A DNA stretch of 6,828 bases from Sandarakinorhabdus sp. (GTDB lineage: Bacteria > Pseudomonadota > Alphaproteobacteria > Sphingomonadales > Sphingomonadaceae). A model generated the notes under the pieces. It worked only from the letters and a program-made list of their open reading frames with translations, ran no database searches and was not told the origin of the DNA. Positions 1-5,481 of the stretch are shown here, one piece after another. Location: the NCBI GenBank assembly GCA_025458465.1, contig JALOSK010000105.1, positions 1 through 6,828 of the forward strand. Reading direction: 5' to 3'. The position numbers and the translations under genes were made by a program. Each line of letters begins with the position of its first letter. Within the stretch, counting starts at the first letter, position 1.

Positions 1-1137
1 CACCAGGATGATCGCCGGTTCCAGAAGGGCGAGCGCGGAGCGGGTGACGGCATCGAACTCGCGTTCCAGCGCCTCGGCGCCGCGTTCCAGCATCAGATCG
101 AGCCGGCCGGCGCTTTCACCACCGGCCACCATCGCCACCAGCAGTGGCGGCAGCACGGCGGCACGGCGCATCGCGGCCGTCAGGCTGGCGCCTTCACGGA
201 TATCATCGGCCATGCCGGCCACGCGCGCCTTCAGCTCGTGATTGGCGATGGTGGGTTCGGCGAGCACCAGCCCATCCACCAGCGGCAGCCGGCTGGCCAC
301 CATCATCGCCAGCGTGCGCGCCAGCCGCGCCGCCTGCCAGTCGCGGATCAGCCGGCCAACAATCGGAAGGGTGAGCAGGCGCGCATCGAAGCGGCGGCGG
401 AAATCGGCATCCTGCATGGCACGGGCAAACAGCGCGCCTGCCCCCGCCAGCAGCAGCAGGATCGCCCACCAGCCGGCGGCCAGCGCGTGGGAAGCGGCCA
501 TCACCACGCGGGTGAGCAGCGGCAGCGTCTGCCCGATATCGGCGAACTGTTCGGCGATGCGCGGCACCACGAAGATCATCAGCGCTGCCACCGCCAGCGT
601 TGCCACCACCGCCAGCGCCGCCGGATAGGCCAGCGCGGCGCGCACCCGGCCGCTCAACTCGGCCTGGCGTTCCAGCAGCGTCGACAGCCGTTCCAGCACG
701 GCGGGCAAGGTGCCGGCGCCTTCGCCGGCGGCGACCATGGCGCGATACAGCGGCGGGAAGCTGGCTGGTTCCAGCGCCATCGCATCGGACAGGCGGCGGC
801 CCTCCACCACGGCGCCATGCACCGTGGCCAGCACCAGCCGGCTGCGTTCGCCCTCGGTCTGGCGCACGATGGTGCGCAGCGCTTCTTCCAGCGGGGTGAC
901 GGCGGCAAGCGTTGCCAACTGCCGCGTGAACAGGGTGAGGGCATTGGCCTTCAACGGCCGGTGCCGCGATGGGGCGACGGCCGTGCCGGTTTCGGCGGCG
1001 GCAGCCGGCTCCAGCCGCGTCGCGAACAGCCGGCGTTCCAGCAGATCGGCGCGTGCTGCTTCGGATGTGGCAGCACTCAGCCGGCCGTTGCGGGGCCGCC
1101 CTTCGATGTCGAGCGCTTCATACCGCCACTCAGCCAT
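1..1137 (-). CDS. gspF: Type II secretion inner-membrane platform protein GspF (partial, C-terminus off window)
   Basis: GspF is the polytopic inner-membrane platform protein of the T2SS. In the family it contacts the ATPase GspE and is thought to help drive pseudopilus assembly. The frame is open from the ATG at 1137 to the left edge: 379 codons with no stop. Full-length GspF is about 400 residues, so roughly 25 residues, including the last membrane segment, are missing. Visible are an N-terminal segment (MAEWRYEALD) typical of the family, a first T2SSF domain at about 68-190 (FTRQLATL, then GEGAGTLPAVLERL), membrane segments at about 170-192 and 223-240, and a second T2SSF domain from about 272 (LARTLAMMV, then GESAGRLDLMLERG). 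The first domain reads TLAAVTPLEEAL, apparently one residue shorter than the usual form with an Ala-Gly before the PLxEAL. The start overlaps the gspE stop by 8 bases, and a G-run lies 6 bases upstream as a possible ribosome site. The identification is firm. Confidence 0.95.
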   Translation of the reverse strand, partial: MAEWRYEALDIEGRPRNGRLSAATSEAARADLLERRLFATRLEPAAAAETGTAVAPSRHRPLKANALTLFTRQLATLAAVTPLEEALRTIVRQTEGERSRLVLATVHGAVVEGRRLSDAMALEPASFPPLYRAMVAAGEGAGTLPAVLERLSTLLERQAELSGRVRAALAYPAALAVVATLAVAALMIFVVPRIAEQFADIGQTLPLLTRVVMAASHALAAGWWAILLLLAGAGALFARAMQDADFRRRFDARLLTLPIVGRLIRDWQAARLARTLAMMVASRLPLVDGLVLAEPTIANHELKARVAGMADDIREGASLTAAMRRAAVLPPLLVAMVAGGESAGRLDLMLERGAEALEREFDAVTRSALALLEPAIILV

Positions 1138-2569
1138 CGCCGGCCCCCATGACGCGCAGGGCTTCGGCGGGCGAGGTGAGGCCATCCAGCACCGCCTTTC
1201 GCGCCAGTGCTGCCAGGCCGGGGCTGCCGGCCGCGGCAGACAGATCGGCGGCGGTGGCGCCGGCGTTGATGGCAGCGGCCAGCGCATCGTTCATGCGGAT
1301 GAGATCATACAGGCCCACCCGGCCCTGATGGCCGCTGTGCTGGCAGGCCGGACAGCCCGGCGCATGCCAGATCATCGCGCCCGCCGGCAGGGCCAGGGCT
1401 GTTGTGGCAGCCGCATCGGCGGGCAGGGCCACGCGGCAGGCCGGGCACAGCCGGCGCACCAGCCGCTGCGCCACGATGGCGCGCACCGTGGCGGCCAGCA
1501 GATAGGGCTCGATCCCGAAATCGCGCAGGCGGGTGATGGCGCTGGCGGCATCGTTGGTGTGCAATGAAGACAGCACGAGGTGGCCAGTCAATGCCGCCTG
1601 CACGGCAATCGCTGCGGTCTCGCCGTCGCGGATTTCGCCCACCATCACCACATCGGGATCCTGCCGCAATATGGCGCGCAGGCCGGCAGCAAAGCTGAGG
1701 CCCACCTTGGGGTTCACCTGCGTCTGGCCGATGCCGTCCACGGCATATTCCACCGGGTCTTCCACCGTCAGGATGTTGCGACTGCCATCGTTCAGCAGCT
1801 TCAGGCCGGCATAAAGGCTGGTCGTCTTGCCGCTGCCGGTGGGGCCGGTCACCAGCACCAGGCCGTTGGGTTCGGCCAGCGCGGCGCGAAAGCCCTGCTC
1901 GATGGCGGGCGGCATCCCCAGCGCGGCGAGATCGATGCCGGCATTGTCCTTGTCCAGCAGGCGCAGCACCACCCGCTCGCCGCCGCGCGCCGGCAGGGTG
2001 GAGACGCGCACATCAAGACGCTTGCCGCCCAGCGCCAGATCCATGCGGCCATCCTGTGGCAGCCGGCGTTCGGCAATATCAAGGCGGGCCATCACCTTGA
2101 TGCGGCTCACCAGGCGGGCGGCAACGCCGGGCGGCAGCCGGTGCATCTCCTTCAACTCGCCATCCACCCGCATCCGCACCAGCAGGGCGGCTTCGAACGG
2201 TTCGACATGAATGTCCGATGCTTTCAGGCGCGCGGCTTCCGCGATCAGCCCATTGATCAGGCGGATGGCCGGCGCCTCGTCATCGCTGGCCAGCAGGTCT
2301 TCGGCCGACGGCAGATCATCGGCGATATCGCCAAAGCCTTCCGCCCCGCCGGTATAGCCCGCCACGGCATAATGATCCTGCAGCAGGCGATCGAAGGCAG
2401 CGGCGTCCACCTCGCGGATGTTGAGCGGGCGGCCGACCAGCCGGCGCACCTCGATCAGCGCCGCGGGCTCGCTGCCGGCCCGGCGCGCCACGTCGGCCAC
2501 GTCGCCGGTGGCGGTGACCACCACCCCGCGGGCCTTGGCAAAGCCATAGGTGAGCGCCGGGTTGCTCAT
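1130..2569 (-). CDS. gspE: Type II secretion system ATPase GspE
   Basis: GspE is the cytoplasmic hexameric ATPase that powers T2SS pseudopilus assembly, normally docked to the membrane through GspL. The 479-residue product is slightly short for the family because its N-terminal region is compact (about 1-95). The N2E domain follows (about 98-215, with SDIHVEP at 118-124 and LPQDGRM at 170-176). The RecA-like ATPase core has Walker A GPTGSGKTT at 242-250, an Asp box around TVEDPVEY (268-275), Walker B DVVMVGEIRD at 306-315 and the His box LTGHLVLSSLHTND at 327-340. The zinc-binding tetracysteine element is intact: CPAC at 375-378 and CPAC at 406-409, separated by 27 residues. This separates GspE/PilB-type secretion ATPases from retraction ATPases. 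The ATG overlaps the gspD stop as ATGA. No clear Shine-Dalgarno precedes it, so translation probably depends on coupling with gspD. The stop overlaps gspF by 8 bases. All catalytic motifs look intact. Confidence 0.97.
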   Translation of the reverse strand: MSNPALTYGFAKARGVVVTATGDVADVARRAGSEPAALIEVRRLVGRPLNIREVDAAAFDRLLQDHYAVAGYTGGAEGFGDIADDLPSAEDLLASDDEAPAIRLINGLIAEAARLKASDIHVEPFEAALLVRMRVDGELKEMHRLPPGVAARLVSRIKVMARLDIAERRLPQDGRMDLALGGKRLDVRVSTLPARGGERVVLRLLDKDNAGIDLAALGMPPAIEQGFRAALAEPNGLVLVTGPTGSGKTTSLYAGLKLLNDGSRNILTVEDPVEYAVDGIGQTQVNPKVGLSFAAGLRAILRQDPDVVMVGEIRDGETAAIAVQAALTGHLVLSSLHTNDAASAITRLRDFGIEPYLLAATVRAIVAQRLVRRLCPACRVALPADAAATTALALPAGAMIWHAPGCPACQHSGHQGRVGLYDLIRMNDALAAAINAGATAADLSAAAGSPGLAALARKAVLDGLTSPAEALRVMGAGDG

Positions 2570-4671
2570 GGTTTCGGCGGGGTTGGCGGCTGTGCCTGTG
2601 GCGGCGCTTGCGGCACGCTGCCCGGCGGCTGCACCTTCAGATAATCACGCACCAGCGCATCGAGGCTGGTTTCCGTGGTGCCTTCGCGGCGCGCCTGCTC
2701 GGCGTTCACATATTGATAGCGCTGGCCCGCAATCCGCTGCGCGTCCTCGGCCGAACGGATGATGGTGGGGCGGATGAACACCATCAGGTTGGTCTTGGTG
2801 CGGTTGCGCGAGCGGGAACGGAACAGGTTGCCCAGCAGCGGGATATCGCCCAGCAGCGGCACCTTCTCGATGGCGCGGCGCTCATTCTCGTCGATCAGGC
2901 CGCCCAGCGCGATGATCTGGCCATCATCCACCGTCACGGTGGTGGAAATCTCGCGCTTGTTGAGGATGAGATCGGGCACATTCTGGGTGACGACCGCGGT
3001 GGCGATGCTGCTCACTTCCTGCCGCAGCGCCAGCTTGATGGTGCCGCCGGCGTTGATCTGCGGCCGCACATCCAGCGCGATGCCGATGTCCTGCCGCTGC
3101 ACGGTGCGGAAGGCATTGTCGAAATTGTTGGAAAGCGCCTGGCCGGTGGCGATCGGCACATTCTGGCCCACCAGGATGCGCGCCGGCTGGTTATCGAGCG
3201 TGGTGACCGACGGGGTGGAGAGCACGTTCGACGCGGTATCGGCCTTCACCGCGTTGATGACAAAGCCGAACACCGCGCCGGAGCCCAGGTTGCCGCCAAA
3301 GCCGAACTGGCCGCCATTGGCATTCAAAAGGCTGTTCACCGCGGCATTGCGCAGCGCCACGGTGGTTTCATTGTCCTGCCCATAGCGTTTTTCCGACGCG
3401 ATGGCGCCGGCGACGGCGAGCAGATTGGGCGCGGCGTTGGAGAAATTGGTGACCGAGAACGGAATGTTGCTGCCGCCGGTGCCCGACAGCAGGAACTGCA
3501 CGCCAAGGCGCTGGGCCGCGATGTCGGAAATCTCGACGATCACCGCTTCCACCAGCACCTGTTCACGGCGCACATCCAGCTGCCGGATCACCTCGCCCAG
3601 CCGGCGCTGCACATCGGCCGGTGCGGCGATCACGATGGCGTTGGCGCCCTCGTAACGCGCAATCACTGCCTGCCCGCGCCCGATGCTGGCACCGGGCACA
3701 AAGCCGGATGTGCCAAGGGCGCCACCAGACGCCGGCAGCGGCAGCGGCGCGCTGGCGGCCGGCTGTTGATCCTGCCCGGGCGCATTGGCATTGCCAAAGG
3801 CGCTCTGCCCCGGCGATGCCAGCGGCGCGGACTGGGATGCCGGGCTCACCGGCTGGCCCACCAGTTGCTGCAGCACCGGCACCAGCTTTTCAGCATCGGC
3901 GTGGTTGAGGAAGAACACCCGCACATCCGAACCGGCGGCGGCGGCCTGATCGAGATCGGCGACGGTCTTGGCCAGCTTGTTCAGCGTGGCCGGATCGCCG
4001 CGCAGCACCAGGCTGTTGCTGGCATCCACGGGCGCCACCTGCCAGCCGCGCCCCTCGCCAGAACCTTGCGCCACCTGAGCCAGCGATGTTGCCAGTTCCC
4101 GCGCGCCGGCATTCTTCAGCGCGATCACCCGCACCGCGGCGCGATCCTGATCAAGCTGCCGCGCCAGTGCGGTGACGCGCGCGACATTGTCGGCAAAATC
4201 GGCCACGATCACCGCGTTGCCGGCGCGATTGGCTGTCACCTGGCCTTCGCGCGACACCAGCGGCCGCAGCGATTCCAGCGCGGAGGCGGCATCGATGAAA
4301 TTCAGCGGCAGCACCCGGGTTTCGAAGCGGTCACGGCCCAAGCCCGCATTGGGCCCCGCCGAAGGCTGGGTGGCAGCGCCATCGGCCGGCGCCACGCGGA
4401 AGGCGCCACCGGCCGCCGGCGTCACCACCAGGCCATTGGCGCGCAAGGTGGACAGGAACAGCTCGAAATAACCGGCCTGGTCCAGCGGGCGGTCTGACAC
4501 CACCGTCACCTTGCCCTGCACGCGCGGATCGATGATGAAGCTGCGCCCGGTGGCGCGTGACACGTCCTGGATGAAGGCGCGCACATCGGCATCGCGCAGG
4601 TTCACGGTGGTCTGCGCCATGATCGGCGCGGCCAGGCTGGCCAGCAGCAGGGCGGCGAGGTGGCGCTTCAT
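2566..4671 (-). CDS. gspD: Type II secretion system outer-membrane secretin GspD
   Basis: GspD forms the multimeric outer-membrane channel through which folded T2SS substrates leave the periplasm. The 701-residue product starts with a Sec signal peptide (basic MKRH, a Leu/Ala core, likely cleavage after PIMA at residue 19). There is no lipobox cysteine. Domains: N0 about 20-97 (VNLRDADVRAFI), N1 about 117-178, N2 about 180-243, N3 about 249-366. N3 is interrupted at about 275-330 by a Ser/Pro/Gly/Gln-rich insert that looks disordered. The secretin barrel spans about 370-640. The secretin signature runs from GQIIALGGLI (584-593) to VPLLGDIPLLGNLF (604-617), followed by LMVFIRPTII. A short C-terminal region (about 640-701) ends in a proline/glutamine-rich tail. 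The ATG overlaps the gspC stop as ATGA, and GGAG at 4682-4685 lies 10 bases upstream as ribosome site. It overlaps gspE by 4 bases. The length is normal for GspD and the identification is firm. Confidence 0.97.
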   Translation of the reverse strand: MKRHLAALLLASLAAPIMAQTTVNLRDADVRAFIQDVSRATGRSFIIDPRVQGKVTVVSDRPLDQAGYFELFLSTLRANGLVVTPAAGGAFRVAPADGAATQPSAGPNAGLGRDRFETRVLPLNFIDAASALESLRPLVSREGQVTANRAGNAVIVADFADNVARVTALARQLDQDRAAVRVIALKNAGARELATSLAQVAQGSGEGRGWQVAPVDASNSLVLRGDPATLNKLAKTVADLDQAAAAGSDVRVFFLNHADAEKLVPVLQQLVGQPVSPASQSAPLASPGQSAFGNANAPGQDQQPAASAPLPLPASGGALGTSGFVPGASIGRGQAVIARYEGANAIVIAAPADVQRRLGEVIRQLDVRREQVLVEAVIVEISDIAAQRLGVQFLLSGTGGSNIPFSVTNFSNAAPNLLAVAGAIASEKRYGQDNETTVALRNAAVNSLLNANGGQFGFGGNLGSGAVFGFVINAVKADTASNVLSTPSVTTLDNQPARILVGQNVPIATGQALSNNFDNAFRTVQRQDIGIALDVRPQINAGGTIKLALRQEVSSIATAVVTQNVPDLILNKREISTTVTVDDGQIIALGGLIDENERRAIEKVPLLGDIPLLGNLFRSRSRNRTKTNLMVFIRPTIIRSAEDAQRIAGQRYQYVNAEQARREGTTETSLDALVRDYLKVQPPGSVPQAPPQAQPPTPPKP

Positions 4672-5162
4672 TTCGGTTCGGCTCCAACAGGTGCCGGCGC
4701 CGGGGCGGGTGCGGCTGTCGACTGATCGATATAAAGGGTTTCGCGGGCGCCGCCGCGATCCAGCGTCACCGCTTCGAAATCCACCGCTGCCAGCCGCACG
4801 CCGGGCATGATCTCCTCGCCCACGCCGATGCTCTGCTGGCGGCCGTCGGGCGTGGCGATGATCGCCGAACCGCGCCCCGATGCGGCATCAACCCGCGTGC
4901 CAACCAGCACGAGATCAAGCCCCGAAACCGCATCTGCCGGCGCTGCTGCCTGCGGAAAAAACGGATCGATGGCGGCCAACATGGCAGGCGCCGCCGGCGC
5001 GGCCGACAGCGGCAGCCCAAGCGCACCCGCCGGCGTCAGCGCCAGCCAGATGGCGCGGGCCAGCAACAGGCCGGCCAGCGCCCAGCCGGCCAGTTCGCCC
5101 ACTGCCAGCAACCGGGCTGGCCATGCCGTCTTGGTGTCGATGCGGTTCAGGGTGGCCCCCAT
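4668..5162 (-). CDS. gspC: Type II secretion inner-membrane connector GspC, short PDZ-less form
   Basis: GspC bridges the inner-membrane platform to the N-terminal domains of the GspD secretin across the periplasm. From the ATG at 5162 the product is 164 residues: a short cytoplasmic N-terminus, one membrane segment at about 18-42, a linker with the conserved-looking AIDPFFP (64-70), and the homology region (HR) at about 80-146 (LVLVGTRVD, SAIIATPDGRQQSIGVGEEI). It ends in an Ala-Pro tail (APAPAPAP). There is no room for the PDZ or coiled-coil domain found at the C-terminus of gammaproteobacterial GspC, which is usually nearer 270-300 residues. The reading frame also stays open to a TTG at 5192, which would give 174 residues. 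I prefer the ATG because the extra residues (MARQDACCAR) do not resemble a GspC N-terminus and TTG is a rare start. Neither start has a strong Shine-Dalgarno. It is first in the operon and overlaps gspD by 4 bases. Confidence 0.88.
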   Translation of the reverse strand: MGATLNRIDTKTAWPARLLAVGELAGWALAGLLLARAIWLALTPAGALGLPLSAAPAAPAMLAAIDPFFPQAAAPADAVSGLDLVLVGTRVDAASGRGSAIIATPDGRQQSIGVGEEIMPGVRLAAVDFEAVTLDRGGARETLYIDQSTAAPAPAPAPVGAEPK

Positions 5163-5231
5163 TCTTGCGCAGCAAGCGTCCTGTCTCGCCAATGATCTTG
5201 AACCTAGCCGGATTCGGGTGGCGCGCCAGCC

Positions 5232-5237
5232 CCCCTA
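5232..5237 (-). promoter_or_regulatory. Candidate -10 element of the gsp operon promoter
   Basis: The hexamer TAGGGG begins 10 bases downstream of the last PhoB-like repeat. This equals the distance between the last CTGTCA repeat and the -10 in the well-known E. coli pstS promoter. Only the first two bases (TA) match the sigma-70 -10 consensus, so spacing supports it more than sequence does. Transcription would begin near 5225, giving a leader of about 60 bases before the gspC ATG. Confidence 0.3.
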
Positions 5238-5247
5238 GCGGCCGCAG

Positions 5248-5276
5248 ATGACACATCCATGACAGGATGATGACGC
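5248..5276 (-). promoter_or_regulatory. Candidate PhoB-binding site (pho box) upstream of the gsp operon
   Basis: Read on the minus strand, towards gspC, there are three 7-base repeats: GCGTCAT (5276-5270), CTGTCAT (5265-5259) and GTGTCAT (5254-5248). Their starts are exactly 11 bases apart, leaving 4-base spacers. The PhoB half-site consensus is CTGTCAT on an 11-base repeat, so they match 5, 7 and 6 of 7 positions. The middle and downstream units together form a nearly perfect pho box. PhoB is the response regulator of phosphate starvation and binds such direct repeats in place of a -35 element. The orientation and the distance to gspC point to control of the T2SS operon rather than the helicase. 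The site is seen directly; binding by PhoB is inference. Confidence 0.7.
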
Positions 5277-5279
5277 TGG

Positions 5280-5303
5280 CGGGCGCCGCGGTTCGGGCGC
5301 CCG
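5280..5303. repeat. 8-bp perfect inverted repeat with 8-base loop
   Basis: CGGGCGCC (5280-5287) pairs perfectly with GGCGCCCG (5296-5303) around the loop GCGGTTCG. It lies between the pho-box array and the TTGACA hexamer facing the helicase. No real T-tract follows on either strand (only TTT on the plus strand), so an intrinsic terminator is unlikely. It may be a dyad bound by a regulator, or simply a product of local GC richness. Confidence 0.4.
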
Positions 5304-5305
5304 GT

Positions 5306-5334
5306 TTGACATGTGCGCCCAAAGCGTTCATTAG
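5306..5334 (+). promoter_or_regulatory. Candidate promoter for the helicase gene
   Basis: A perfect sigma-70 -35 hexamer TTGACA (5306-5311) is followed after 17 bases by CATTAG (5329-5334), which matches TATAAT at 3 of 6 positions. Transcription would start near 5341 and leave a leader of about 140 bases before the helicase ATG. The -35 and spacing are good and the -10 is weak. No better candidate was seen nearer the start codon. Confidence 0.4.
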
Positions 5335-5352
5335 CACCAGCAATTCGATGGG

Positions 5353-5428
5353 CGCGTGATCGGAGCAACCGGCTCCAGGCCCCACCTCCCTTGCTGCTTC
5401 CCATATCACGCGGGTTGCCTCGCAACCC
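5353..5428 (+). promoter_or_regulatory. Possible structured mRNA leader of the helicase gene
   Basis: Several perfect pairings lie close together. CGCGTGAT (5353-5360) pairs with ATCACGCG (5405-5412) as an outer stem. GGAGC (5362-5366) pairs with GCTCC (5372-5376) inside it around a 5-base loop. GGGTTGC (5412-5418) pairs with GCAACCC (5422-5428) around the 3-base loop CTC, directly next to the outer stem. GCAACC also occurs at 5365-5370, so GGTTGC (5413-5418) has two possible partners. The interior holds CACCTCC (5383-5389), similar to the anti-Shine-Dalgarno of 16S rRNA. It matches no RNA family I know, and whether it is transcribed and in which direction is not shown by the sequence. Confidence 0.35.
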
Positions 5429-5472
5429 CTTGCTCTGCTGGCAATCGTGCCGCGCGGGGCGATCTTGATATT

Positions 5473-5476
5473 GGAA
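5473..5476 (+). promoter_or_regulatory. Ribosome binding site of the helicase gene
   Basis: GGAA lies 5 bases before the ATG at 5482. It is a modest Shine-Dalgarno match but supports this start, which also places MNFADLAL at the N-terminus as expected for the family. Confidence 0.55.
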
Positions 5477-5481
5477 ACACC

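Larger units (their letters stand above)
5163..5481. other. Divergent intergenic region between gspC and the helicase gene
   Basis: These 319 bases separate the start codons of two divergent genes, and I see no convincing coding sequence in them. Going from gspC outwards they hold the gspC leader, a weak -10 candidate, a triple PhoB-like repeat array (5248-5276), an 8-bp inverted repeat (5280-5303), a TTGACA hexamer facing the helicase (5306-5311), a region with nested and adjacent hairpins (5353-5428), and the helicase ribosome site. No tRNA, tmRNA, SRP RNA or 6S RNA signature was recognised. Confidence 0.8.

Noticed and set aside
238..1152. A 304-codon open frame on the plus strand opposite gspF
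   Set aside because: It is antisense to gspF and has low-complexity His/Gln/Arg composition; a GC-driven shadow.
1580..2644. A 354-codon open frame on the plus strand opposite gspE
   Set aside because: It is antisense to gspE with all its ATPase motifs intact, and its own translation resembles no protein family.
2608..4497. A 629-codon open frame on the plus strand opposite gspD
   Set aside because: It is exactly antisense to an unmistakable secretin gene. Its translation is rich in His, Gln, Arg and Gly, as expected from the reverse complement of GC-rich coding DNA, and it shows no domain.
1..4700. Very frequent GCCGGC/CAGCCGGC words, considered as an uptake sequence or repeat family
   Set aside because: They are spread through coding frames and are explained by Ala/Gly/Arg/Leu codons in GC-rich DNA; no regular spacing or intergenic enrichment was seen.
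5163..5192. N-terminal extension of gspC to a TTG at 5192
   Set aside because: The ten extra residues do not look like a GspC N-terminus, the start would be a rare TTG, and an in-frame ATG is available at 5162. It cannot be fully excluded because neither site has a strong ribosome site.
5211..5215. GATTC, a GANTC (CcrM) methylation site in the gspC leader
   Set aside because: A single pentamer is expected by chance, others occur inside genes, and nothing ties this one to regulation.
5341..5440. A small stable RNA gene (SRP RNA, 6S or tRNA) in the intergenic region
   Set aside because: The minus strand contains GGGAAGCAGC, faintly like the SRP RNA core, but the preceding GGTCAGG part and the symmetric loop order are absent. 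No tRNA cloverleaf or T-loop was found.
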